A DNA stretch of 64,000 bases, from assembly GCA_965246905.1 (NCBI GenBank), contig CBDFFZ010000002.1, positions 186,001-250,000 on the forward strand. The letters run 5' to 3'. This stretch comes from UBA1952 sp965246905 (GTDB lineage Bacteria; Bacteroidota; Bacteroidia; Chitinophagales; Chitinophagaceae). A program made the position numbers and the translations under genes. Numbering within the stretch: position 1 is the first letter of the stretch; every line of letters begins with the position of its first letter. This document shows positions 43,302-51,262 of this stretch, piece by piece. The notes under the pieces are model-generated. The model had not been told where the DNA came from. It made no database searches and saw only the letters and a program-made list of their open reading frames with translations.

Positions 43302-43819
43302 TTAGGGTAATCTTGCCCAATTGTTGTATTGTCTAAATTCGTGGAAACAATAATCGCAAACATCCCATGCAACAAGGTGTTTAGCTTCAATTTCTTCTTT
43401 CTGTGTCTTAGCTAAATAATCGTCAAGTCTTCTGTGCATGATGGTTACAAGTTCAGAAGATGTTACTATAATATTTCTATATGGGTCGTTAGTGTTGTGA
43501 AAAATATAGTAGTCTGCGTAATCGTAATCCGATTTATTTTTATTGTTTTTGTGTGTCTGCCAAAACATAGCAATTGGTGATTGCCAACGCCCAAGCAATC
43601 CATGTTCATTTTCGTAGTCAGGATGTTTGTGTGAGTTTTTCATTAATGTACTTGTAGATTTTACATCAATAAAATGAGCTTTCTTGTTGTCGTCAATGAT
43701 GATAAGGTCAACAGATTTTGCATTGCCGAGTGTTATAAAGCAAATTTTATTTTGAAGCAGAATTTGTGAACAAAGAAATATTCACCTGCAATTCCTGTTA
43801 AGGCTCTTTTAGTTTGCAT
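43302..43819 (-). pseudogene. Frameshifted PD-(D/E)XK-nuclease-like gene
   Basis: An ATG at 43819 begins QTKRALTGIAGEYFFV, then the frame fails. One missing base near 43772 restores the continuation SQILLQNKICFITLGNAKS, VDLIIIDDNKKAHFIDVKST, and then HKHPDYENEHGLLGRWQSPI to the stop at 43302. Combined length is about 172 residues. The A-G-E-Y start, the VDLIIID strand and the IDVKST segment fit the PD-(D/E)XK nuclease fold (D-x(n)-D/E-x-K type core, with Asp-Val-Lys). The C-terminal part has CDYCFHEF. Such proteins occur as restriction-like or uncharacterised cassette genes. The stop of the bPH-like gene lies 18 bp upstream without a repeat in between. Confidence 0.65.
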
Positions 43820-43837
43820 AAATTGTGGTTGTAGCTT

Positions 43838-44575
43838 TTATTGTAAAAAGTCAAAAGGATTTTTCTTTTTTAATGGTTCAAGTTTTTTGTCAAAAAAAGC
43901 TGCTTCATCATGTGCATTTTGTCCTTTAAGTTTCATTATTCCAAACTCAAGTTTTTCAATTATGACATTCTTTAAATTTTTGTCTGGTTTTGAATTGCCC
44001 AAACTAACAAGATAATTGAGTTGATTTAAAAGTTCGTCTTTGTCAGAGCTAAGTGTAAATAGTGCAAGCTCTTCTATCTTGTCTTTTGAACGGTGTGCTT
44101 CTTCTTTTTGGTTGTCTAAACTTTTTCTGCTTTCATTTATTGCGTTATTCACAACGCCTCCCAAAGCACTTGCTGCTGTTGATAAAAAACTTGGCCCTTT
44201 ATTTACAATTGTCGTTTGCGGTGGTTGTGCTGTAGGGTTTGTCTGCTGTGGATTGTATTGTTCATTAGTAACGTGATTTACTGTTACAATTTTAGCTCTT
44301 GCCTTACCGTTGTCAATCGCTTCTTTAATTTGTCTTGCTTCATCTTTTCTAAAACCGTGAGCAAACGCTTTATTTCCTTGATTATAAAACGTGATACTTG
44401 AATAGCCTATCATTGGCGTATTAATATCTACAGCCGTAATATGTTCATAGTTAATGAACCTTGTGTCACCACTAAAAAAACCTGGTATTTTTACTTTTAT
44501 TCCATTTTCTTCGATGTGAATTTCTGCTGGGAAAATTTTATTTCCTTCAGATAATCTTGATGCCACGAATTTCAT
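43838..44575 (-). CDS. Hypothetical protein with PH-like N-terminal domain
   Basis: The 245-residue protein begins with a region resembling bacterial PH-like domains (residues 1-90): IHIEENGIKVKIPGFFSGDT, INYEHITAVDINTP, GYSSITFYNQGNKAFAHGF, and a closing helix ARQIKEAID. A Gln/Pro/Thr-rich linker follows (about residues 105-130), then a hydrophobic small-residue stretch (STAASALGGVVNNAI) and a long charged helical tail (SRKSLDNQKEEAHRSKDKIE). No signal peptide. It is the most upstream gene of the cassette array. A 9-bp inverted repeat lies just before it instead of a complete attC-like site. Not recognised further; the function is unknown. Confidence 0.65.
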   Translation of the reverse strand: MKFVASRLSEGNKIFPAEIHIEENGIKVKIPGFFSGDTRFINYEHITAVDINTPMIGYSSITFYNQGNKAFAHGFRKDEARQIKEAIDNGKARAKIVTVNHVTNEQYNPQQTNPTAQPPQTTIVNKGPSFLSTAASALGGVVNNAINESRKSLDNQKEEAHRSKDKIEELALFTLSSDKDELLNQLNYLVSLGNSKPDKNLKNVIIEKLEFGIMKLKGQNAHDEAAFFDKKLEPLKKKNPFDFLQ

Positions 44576-44613
44576 GTTGTGTCAAATTAATTGTGAAAAT
44601 TATAGTTAGGGTT

Positions 44614-44655
44614 GAGTTAGCTAGGTGTGTTGTCCGAAAGACTTGCAGCTAACTC
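44614..44655. repeat. Inverted repeat at the upstream border of the array
   Basis: GAGTTAGCT (44614-44622) pairs with AGCTAACTC (44647-44655) across 24 nt. It contains GTT/AAC ends like the array repeats, but in the opposite arrangement, so its relation to them is unclear. Confidence 0.4.
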
Positions 44656-44774
44656 ATAAATATACGCAGCAAAGTTGCGCAAATCCACCTAAATAAGCTG
44701 TATTTGCGCAACTTATCCACGTACAAACGTTTAAACGCGAAAGTTATCGCCCCATGCTTCAACCCATATTTCCC

Positions 44775-44782
44775 TAACTTTA
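44775..44782 (+). promoter_or_regulatory. -7 box for metH homocysteine domain gene
   Basis: TAACTTTA (TAnnTTTA) ends 5 bp before the ATG at 44788, which suggests a leaderless transcript and supports this start. Confidence 0.4.
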
Positions 44783-44787
44783 CAACT

Positions 44788-45825
44788 ATGCCCACGCAAA
44801 AACAACGCCTCGAAGCCGCATTAGAAAAGCAGATCCTGATCCTCGATGGAGCTATGGGCACCATGATCCAGCGCTATAAATTAGAAGAGGCCGATTATCG
44901 CGGCGAGCGCTTCAAAGACTGGCACCTCGATGTAAAAGGCAACAACGATCTCCTCTCCATTACCCGGCCGCAGATCATCAAAGCCATCCATAAGCAATAC
45001 CTCGCGGCAGGAGCGCACATCATAGAAACCAATACCTTCTCGGCCCAGACCGTATCCATGGCCGATTACGGAATGCAGGAGCTGGCCTACGAGCTGAATG
45101 TATCCTCCGCAAGAATAGCCAGAGAAGCCATCCTGGAATATACTACCGATAACCAACTACCGGTAACCGATTATTTCGTAGCAGGAGCCATCGGCCCCAT
45201 GAACCGCACCCTTTCCCTGTCGCCCGATGTGGCGCAGCCGGGCTATCGCGCCGTAACCTTCGACCAGATAGCTGGTGCCTATTATGAGCAAATAAAGGGC
45301 CTTATAAACGGCGGCGCCGATATCCTCCTCGTAGAAACCATCTTCGATACGCTCAACGCCAAAGCAGCCATTTACGCCATCAATAAATATTTTGAAGATC
45401 ATAACATTGCAGAAGAAGACCGCCTGCCGGTCATGATCTCCGGCACCATCACGGATGCTTCAGGGCGTACGCTCAGCGGCCAGGTGCTCGAAGCATTTTA
45501 TATATCTGTAATGCATGCCAACCCCGTAAGCATTGGCCTCAATTGCGCGCTCGGAGCCGCAGAGATGCGCCCGCATATCGAGGAGCTGGCTACCATTGCC
45601 TCCTGCCGCGTAAGCGCCTACCCCAATGCCGGCCTGCCCAACCCCATGGGCGAGTACGATGAAACGCCCGAAGAAACAGCGGCCATCGTAGGAGAATTTG
45701 CGGCCAATGGCTGGCTCAACATCGTAGGCGGCTGCTGCGGCACAACGCCGGAGCATATTGCAGCCATTGCCGCAGAAATGAAAAAGCACACCCTGCGGGA
45801 ATTGCCGTTGCTCGAAGAAGCATAA
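44788..45825 (+). CDS. metH: Methionine synthase, homocysteine-binding domain only
   Basis: The 345-residue protein covers the N-terminal homocysteine S-methyltransferase domain of cobalamin-dependent MetH: ILDGAMGTMIQRYKLEEADY, NNDLLSITRP, IIETNTFSAQ, ADILLVETIFDTLNAKAA, GLNCALGA and GGCCGTTPEHI. The Cys in GLNC and the Cys pair in GGCC bind zinc and homocysteine. The pterin-, cobalamin- and activation domains of full-length MetH (over 1200 residues) are missing and no second metH gene follows, so the rest must be encoded elsewhere, as in other Bacteroidota with split MetH. The start at 44788 was chosen from family similarity; the frame is open to 44704. Convergent with the following OMP gene. 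Confidence 0.88.
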   Translation: MPTQKQRLEAALEKQILILDGAMGTMIQRYKLEEADYRGERFKDWHLDVKGNNDLLSITRPQIIKAIHKQYLAAGAHIIETNTFSAQTVSMADYGMQELAYELNVSSARIAREAILEYTTDNQLPVTDYFVAGAIGPMNRTLSLSPDVAQPGYRAVTFDQIAGAYYEQIKGLINGGADILLVETIFDTLNAKAAIYAINKYFEDHNIAEEDRLPVMISGTITDASGRTLSGQVLEAFYISVMHANPVSIGLNCALGAAEMRPHIEELATIASCRVSAYPNAGLPNPMGEYDETPEETAAIVGEFAANGWLNIVGGCCGTTPEHIAAIAAEMKKHTLRELPLLEEA

Positions 45826-45830
45826 ATAAA

Positions 45831-45866
45831 GAATGCCTTCCGGAATATCCATCCCGGAAGGCATTC
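45831..45866 (-). terminator. Terminator hairpin between metH and the OMP gene
   Basis: GAATGCCTTCCGG (45831-45843) pairs with CCGGAAGGCATTC (45854-45866). On the minus strand it is followed by TTTATTTA, so it mainly serves the OMP gene, but it may stop both convergent transcripts. Confidence 0.75.
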
Positions 45867-45884
45867 AAATAAAAAAAGTTGAGC

Positions 45885-46601
45885 TTACAAGCCTGAAATA
45901 CAAATACCCACAGAGTAGGGAGTGATCTCAGGGCCGGAGCCATCTTTAAATAAATGGTTGAGGTTGTAAGAGCCGAAAAGTGAAAAATTGCCCCAGCCAA
46001 TGCGCGCCGTAGCCGAAAAGCGCCATTTCTCAAAATAGCGGCGGGTATTTATCTTCTCCACTACTTTATTGCCGTCCACACTGGTATTGGCCTTTGCTTT
46101 GGCACCTACCAACAGGCCGGCCCGTAAGCCTATCGCTGCTTTAAAGCCTTTATTGCGGTTGTCTTTATTGCCAAAATAGCGCAGCTCAAAGGGCGCTTCG
46201 AGGTAGCTGGTGGTGATCTTGTATTTTTTGTAATCCGTGGTTTCCGGCCGGAAAACAATGCGCTGCCCGGCGGTGCCCGTATCTAAAACGCCTACCTGCT
46301 GGTCTTTAAGATATACATTGCTCACGCCAATGCCGATGCCCGCAGAGAACGAAAAATTAGACTTCTTGATCGGGAAATCATAATTGATATATGCATTTAC
46401 GCCACGGCCAAGTCCGCCGGTCTTTACAGAATCCTTATCCTTGCTCCAGCCCTCGTAGGTAAGCTGCAACATTACGATATCGCGGGAAGGCTTTTCGACC
46501 TCGGATTTTACCGTACTGCCGGCGCCAGTCATCTGGGCAGAAGCACGTTGATTAAGAAACAAAAGGAATAGGGGTGACAGCAACAGCAAGCGTCGGTACA
46601 T
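45885..46601 (-). CDS. Outer-membrane beta-barrel protein (PorT-like)
   Basis: The 238-residue protein has a signal peptide (MYRRLLLLSPLFLLFLNQRASA-Q). Alternating amphipathic strands follow, such as GVNAYINYDFPIKKSNFSFS, AGIGIGVSNVYL, YLEAPFELRYFGNKDNRNKG, FKAAIGLRAGLLVGAKA and FSLFGSYNLNHLFKDG, as in the small PorT-type/OMP_b-brl_2 barrels of Bacteroidota. The YLEAPFELRY strand is typical. It should sit in the outer membrane. Function unknown; PorT itself is part of T9SS, but this similarity is only at family level. A TATATTTG box lies 17 bp upstream, and a terminator follows the stop. Confidence 0.82.
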   Translation of the reverse strand: MYRRLLLLSPLFLLFLNQRASAQMTGAGSTVKSEVEKPSRDIVMLQLTYEGWSKDKDSVKTGGLGRGVNAYINYDFPIKKSNFSFSAGIGIGVSNVYLKDQQVGVLDTGTAGQRIVFRPETTDYKKYKITTSYLEAPFELRYFGNKDNRNKGFKAAIGLRAGLLVGAKAKANTSVDGNKVVEKINTRRYFEKWRFSATARIGWGNFSLFGSYNLNHLFKDGSGPEITPYSVGICISGL

Positions 46602-46617
46602 ATTTTGAAATTGGTGC

Positions 46618-46625
46618 GCAAATAT
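46618..46625 (-). promoter_or_regulatory. Bacteroidota-type -7 box for the OMP gene
   Basis: On the minus strand this reads TATATTTG (TAnnTTTG), 16 bp before the ATG. Confidence 0.45.
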
Positions 46626-46721
46626 AGGAGCTACGGTACGGAGGTTTTGTTAAAACATGGTTTCCTGAGATTAATACCGGAAGCATCATCCCCTCCGGAA
46701 GTTGATTGCGGGTATCTGCGG

Positions 46722-46748
46722 TAATCTGCGCCATCTGCGGGAGAAAAG
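46722..46748. repeat. Short dispersed repeat, copy 1
   Basis: The sequence TAATCTGCGCCATCTGCGGG followed by AGAAAAG recurs almost unchanged at 53526-53555. It lies in the promoter region of mazG, outside coding sequence. Confidence 0.5.
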
Positions 46749-46793
46749 AAAGCTGCGGACAATGCCCATCAGGAAAAGAAGCGCCGCTATTGC

Positions 46794-46801
46794 TACATTT
46801 A
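46794..46801 (+). promoter_or_regulatory. -7 box for mazG
   Basis: TACATTTA (TAnnTTTA) ends 6 bp before the ATG at 46808; this again suggests a leaderless transcript. Confidence 0.4.
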
Positions 46802-46807
46802 CAGCAC

Positions 46808-47575
46808 ATGCAATACCAACAATCCATCCAACGCCTGCGCCGCATTATGGATGAGCTGCGAGAGCAATGCCCCTGGGATAAAAAGCAAACCATCCAGACG
46901 CTGCGCCAGCTTACCATCGAGGAAACCTATGAGCTCGCAGATGCCATCACCAAAGAAGACTGGCCTGCATTGAAAGAAGAGGCGGGAGATATCCTCCTGC
47001 ACCTCATCTTCTACAGCCGCATCGCCTCCGAGCAGGGGCATTTCACTTTTGATGACGTAGTGGAAGCAGTATGCAATAAGCTCGTGAACCGCCACCCGCA
47101 CATTTACAGCCATGTAAAAGCCGAGACGGACGAGGACGTAAAGCGTAACTGGGAGCAGATAAAATTAAAGGAAGGAAAAACATCTATACTCGGCGGCGTA
47201 CCTGCCGGATTGCCTGCACTGGTAAAAGCCTTGCGCCTCCAGGAAAAGACAAAAACCGTAGGTTTCGAATGGGACCATATTAGTCAGGTAAAGGCAAAGG
47301 TAGAGGAAGAGATCGCCGAGCTTTATGAAGCCGTGGAGAGCGGCAACCAGGATCACATCGAGGAAGAAATGGGCGATGTGTTCTTTGCGCTCATCAACTA
47401 TGCAAGGTTCGCAAACGTGGACCCCGAAGGCGCACTCGAGAAGACCAATCAAAAATTCATCCGGCGCTTTCAGCAAATAGAAATACAGGCCTCTACCGCA
47501 GGCAAAACACTTTATGAGCTAAGCCTACAGGAAATGGATGCTATGTGGAATGCTGTAAAGGCGCAGGAGCAATAA
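46808..47575 (+). CDS. mazG: Nucleoside triphosphate pyrophosphohydrolase MazG
   Basis: The 255-residue cytoplasmic enzyme hydrolyses (d)NTPs to monophosphate and pyrophosphate and helps to clear aberrant nucleotides. Both MazG domains are visible: MDELREQCPWDKKQTIQTLR, TIEETYELADAI, and KEEAGDILLHLIFYSRIA in the first, and AKVEEEIAELYEAVESG with HIEEEMGDVFFALINYAR in the second. The E-x-x-E...E-x-x-D metal sites are complete in each. The start at 46808 fits the family N-terminus and follows a -7 box by 6 bp; the upstream open frame to 46706 is unrelated. The histidine kinase gene starts 6 bp after its stop. Confidence 0.93.
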   Translation: MQYQQSIQRLRRIMDELREQCPWDKKQTIQTLRQLTIEETYELADAITKEDWPALKEEAGDILLHLIFYSRIASEQGHFTFDDVVEAVCNKLVNRHPHIYSHVKAETDEDVKRNWEQIKLKEGKTSILGGVPAGLPALVKALRLQEKTKTVGFEWDHISQVKAKVEEEIAELYEAVESGNQDHIEEEMGDVFFALINYARFANVDPEGALEKTNQKFIRRFQQIEIQASTAGKTLYELSLQEMDAMWNAVKAQEQ

Positions 47576-47581
47576 AATAAA

Positions 47582-50500
47582 TTGTTTCGCAAACGACCAT
47601 ATTGGGGCTGGCTGGCAATGGCGCTATTGCTTTGGCTTACTGCGCTGGGCTCTTACCGGGCACAGCAGGTAGCGCAACGCCCTGCTGCTATGGCTATGGC
47701 CGTACAGCAAAAACTTGAGGCTGCGAATAATGAACTGAATAAAGCGCTGGGCGACACGGCATTTCTACAGGCAGTCCGTTACGGCAGGCTGGCGGAAAAC
47801 CAGTATCGAAAGGCGGCAGCGCTACCTTTCTCCATTGCTGCATACCTCAACGACAGCCTCCTCTTCTGGAATGATAATGCACTGCTGCCGCCGCCGGAAA
47901 AAACACCTGATACCACCGGCCACCTCGTTTTCCTTAATAATAAATACTGCATCCGTAAAACATTTTTCTACCCCGGCGGCTACCGCATTGCAGCGCTCTT
48001 ACCGGTAAAAGCAGAGTACCCGTTCGAGAATCAATACCTTCAAACCGGGTTTGACCGGTTGCCGCAACTACCCGGCGCAACCCAGATATATACAGGGGAG
48101 CAGAAGGCTGCCCTTCCTGTAAAAAGCAGCACCGGATGGGTATGGCTGAGGCTGGATTTTCCGACAGATAAAGACAATAGCATATTGCCCGATGCCCGGA
48201 CAATTGCGGCCACGGCGGCGGCGCTGCTCCTGTCGCTGGTATGGTTGCAGTTGTTGCTGCTAAATTGTGCAAAGCGCAAAGGATGGAAGCGGGGCTTATG
48301 GCTCACGCTGGTTGCATTATTGGTATTACGTATTGCGCTGGAGGCTTTCCCGCTGCCTTTTCACCTTAGGGATCTTGAACTGTTCTCGCCGGCGATTTAT
48401 GGCTACAACAGGCTGCTGCCATCGCTCGGCGATCTGTTTTTAAATGAGCTGTGCATTGTCTGGATATTGATCTACCTGCTTGCAGAAACACCGTATAAAA
48501 TCTATTGGCGCAGGGTGCGCAGCGAATGGCTGAGACATTTTGCCGCCGCAGTACTCCTTTGCCTTTTCGTAGTGGTTTTTTATCTCCTTTTCACGGTATT
48601 GCACAGCCTTGTTATTGATTCGCAGATTGTCTTCGATCTGGGTCATTTTCATACCATTGATGTTTATACGGTCATTGGTCTTATCACCATCGGCATCGGG
48701 TTGATCATTACGGAAATGACGCTACGGTTTACAAAAGGCCTGCTCGATCAGCTCATACCTGTATGGTGGGTGCGCCAGTTGCTGATTACCGGTGCGTGCA
48801 GCTTATTTGTGATCCTGTTTGCACGGGAGTCGGTGCTGATGTTTGCTGCTATCGCCTGGATGACGGTTTATATGGTACTGCTGGATCTGCGCAGGAAGGA
48901 AACCGGCGAAATCCTGTCGCTACCCATGATCTTCCTGTCCTTTCTTACCTGTATATCGGCAACGGTCATCCTCCACGATCTTATCAGGATAAGGGATCTG
49001 GAAAAAGACCGCATTGCTTATGCCCGTCATTTGCTGGCACGACAGGACCCGCAGATGGAATACAATTTCCGGGGCACCGGGCAGCGCATCGGCGCAGATA
49101 CACAGGTACAATCCTTTTTACGCCATCCGTCCGAGTCTTCCCGGCGGCAGCTTAGCCGCAGGCTCAGCATCCGCTACTTCAACCTGCTCATCAACCGCTA
49201 TCAGCCGGAGCTTTACTTTTACGATACTGCCAGGCTGGGCCTATTGAACCCGGATACCACCGGCATGGCTCAGCTCAACGATCAATTTGAAAATGGAATG
49301 CCCACGGAAGATGATTTCCTGGTATTCACAGAAGCAGCGGAAGGCGGCAATTACCTGGCGCGCATACCGCTCAGCGGGGCTAGGGAGCTCTATATATCTT
49401 TCGGGTTAAAGAAAAACATTAATGAAACCATCTACCCGGAGCTATTGCAGCCCGCAACAGTAAACCATCTCGAAAAAGACACCCGCTATTCCTACGCGCT
49501 CTATGCCAAAGGTCGGCGCATTACGCAGACGAGCAATTACAACTTCCCGGCGGCGATAGATACGGAAGGCGGCATCCGGCAACCGCAGATAACAAAAATC
49601 AGATCGGGCTTCTATGAGCTTCGCTACCAGGAAGCGCCGGATTATACGGTAATCGTAGCCGGCAGTACGGGAAGCTGGCTCAGTGCGGCGGTACTTTTAT
49701 CTTACCTGTTTGGTGTACATCTTGCGCTATCGCTGATCGCGCTCGGGTACCGGCTGTTGCTGCGACTCGGCATCCGCCGGCAGGCAAAGCCCTATCACTT
49801 TACATTGCGGCAACGTGTGCATATGGGTACGCTGGCAATGCTGCTTATTTCCTTTGTGCTGCTGGGCATGGTTACGATCGCTTTTTTCAATGACCGCTAT
49901 ACCCAGACAAACCGCACCGAGATCCATAAAACAACACAGGCCATAGAGCGCTACCTGCATCAGTACCTGGCGGCCCAAGGTGGCCTGGCAAGTGAGGCAG
50001 CGCTCGATAGCATTGCCGCTACGGCGGAGTTTCGCTATGCACTCTATACCGTTACTGCCAGCCAGAAGATCGATGCCAATGTTTACGGGCTCAACGGCCG
50101 GCTGCTCGCCGCTTCGCAGGAGGATATTTACAGGCAGGGATTGCTGTCGCCGGTGATCCAGCCGCTGGCATTTCGCAGGCTACAGGCTGGGAGTTTTATT
50201 ACGGAGGTAAATGAGGAGATTGGGAGCTTCCGGTTTCTTTCCTGCTGTATGCCATTGCGCAATGAGGAAGGCCGGATACTCGGATACATTAGCATACCAT
50301 TTTTCTCATCACAAAAAGAGCTGGATGACCAGGTGTCCAACTTCGTGGTGGCGCTGATCATTCTGTATGCGGTACTGTTCTTTCTATCCTCTTTTCTCGC
50401 TTACTTTATCAGCACCCGGCTTACCCGCACATTCAATGTACTGATCAACCAGTTTAGCCGGCTTAACCTCCGGAAAAACGAGCGGATCGAATGGCCGTAT

Positions 50501-51262
50501 AATGATGAGATTGGCTTGCTGGTTGCAGAGTACAACAAGATGGCGCAGAAGGTAGAGGAGAATGCCGCAAGCATGGCGCAAACCGAGCGGGAGGGAGCCT
50601 GGCGTGAAATGGCTCAACAAGTAGCCCACGAGATCAAAAATCCGCTCACGCCGATGAAGCTCAACATACAATTCCTGCAACAGGCATTAAAGAGCGGCCG
50701 GCCCGGAGTAGAAGCCCTTGCGGAACGGGTTAGCGCCTCTATCATCGAGCAGATTGATAACCTGTCCTACATTGCTTCAGAATTTTCCAACTTCGCTGCA
50801 TTGCCAGAGGCAAAGGCGGAAGTCTTTGCACTGGATGAGCTGGTAAGAAAGGCAGCTCCTCTTTACCACGGAAGGGAGAATATAGCTATATCCTTAAAGC
50901 TGCCACAAGCGCCTTTACTGGTAATGGCGGACTACAGCCAGCTATTGCGCGTATTCACCAACCTCATGCAGAATGCCCTGCAATCGGTACCGGAAGGGCG
51001 GCAGGGCGAAATAACCGTAACCCTCGACACGGCAGGTAGTAATGCCTTGCTGGCAATAAAAGACAATGGAACCGGAATTGATAAGGAAACTACACAAAGG
51101 ATCTTCAAGCCTTACTTTACTACAAAATCTTCGGGTACGGGGCTTGGCCTGGCCATGTCGCGCAAAATTATAGAGCTCTGGAAAGGCAGCATCTGGTTTG
51201 AAAGCGAGGAAGGGCAAGGAACGACGTTTTTTATAAAAATACCGTTGGATCAGGCGCATTAA
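47582..51262 (+). CDS. Large membrane sensor histidine kinase (NtrY-like)
   Basis: The 1226-residue protein starts with TTG (MFRKRPYWGWLAMALLLWL, first membrane helix). After a periplasmic segment come about seven membrane helices (residues 205-470), a second long extracytoplasmic region (about 480-700), one helix near 700-720, another sensor region, a last helix (VVALIILYAVLFFLSSFLAY) and HAMP (FISTRLTRTFNVLINQF). The HisKA H-box is VAHEIKNPLTPMKLN. The HATPase domain has NLMQNALQSV (N box), IKDNGTGID (G1) and SSGTGLGLAMS (G2). HAMP plus this H-box is the NtrY pattern. No response regulator is adjacent. The stop overlaps the convergent murB stop, and the gene follows mazG by 6 bp. Confidence 0.85.
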   Translation: MFRKRPYWGWLAMALLLWLTALGSYRAQQVAQRPAAMAMAVQQKLEAANNELNKALGDTAFLQAVRYGRLAENQYRKAAALPFSIAAYLNDSLLFWNDNALLPPPEKTPDTTGHLVFLNNKYCIRKTFFYPGGYRIAALLPVKAEYPFENQYLQTGFDRLPQLPGATQIYTGEQKAALPVKSSTGWVWLRLDFPTDKDNSILPDARTIAATAAALLLSLVWLQLLLLNCAKRKGWKRGLWLTLVALLVLRIALEAFPLPFHLRDLELFSPAIYGYNRLLPSLGDLFLNELCIVWILIYLLAETPYKIYWRRVRSEWLRHFAAAVLLCLFVVVFYLLFTVLHSLVIDSQIVFDLGHFHTIDVYTVIGLITIGIGLIITEMTLRFTKGLLDQLIPVWWVRQLLITGACSLFVILFARESVLMFAAIAWMTVYMVLLDLRRKETGEILSLPMIFLSFLTCISATVILHDLIRIRDLEKDRIAYARHLLARQDPQMEYNFRGTGQRIGADTQVQSFLRHPSESSRRQLSRRLSIRYFNLLINRYQPELYFYDTARLGLLNPDTTGMAQLNDQFENGMPTEDDFLVFTEAAEGGNYLARIPLSGARELYISFGLKKNINETIYPELLQPATVNHLEKDTRYSYALYAKGRRITQTSNYNFPAAIDTEGGIRQPQITKIRSGFYELRYQEAPDYTVIVAGSTGSWLSAAVLLSYLFGVHLALSLIALGYRLLLRLGIRRQAKPYHFTLRQRVHMGTLAMLLISFVLLGMVTIAFFNDRYTQTNRTEIHKTTQAIERYLHQYLAAQGGLASEAALDSIAATAEFRYALYTVTASQKIDANVYGLNGRLLAASQEDIYRQGLLSPVIQPLAFRRLQAGSFITEVNEEIGSFRFLSCCMPLRNEEGRILGYISIPFFSSQKELDDQVSNFVVALIILYAVLFFLSSFLAYFISTRLTRTFNVLINQFSRLNLRKNERIEWPYNDEIGLLVAEYNKMAQKVEENAASMAQTEREGAWREMAQQVAHEIKNPLTPMKLNIQFLQQALKSGRPGVEALAERVSASIIEQIDNLSYIASEFSNFAALPEAKAEVFALDELVRKAAPLYHGRENIAISLKLPQAPLLVMADYSQLLRVFTNLMQNALQSVPEGRQGEITVTLDTAGSNALLAIKDNGTGIDKETTQRIFKPYFTTKSSGTGLGLAMSRKIIELWKGSIWFESEEGQGTTFFIKIPLDQAH

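Noticed and set aside
39069..44655. Calling the array a canonical integron
   Set aside because: No integrase or attI is visible in the window, the repeat cores match RYYYAAC/GTTRRRY only partly, and two or three sites are longer than usual attC. I kept it as attC-like only.
44708..44716. TTATCCACG before metH as a DnaA box
   Set aside because: It is an isolated one-mismatch 9-mer with no cluster around it, unlike the 20.9-21.0 kb region.
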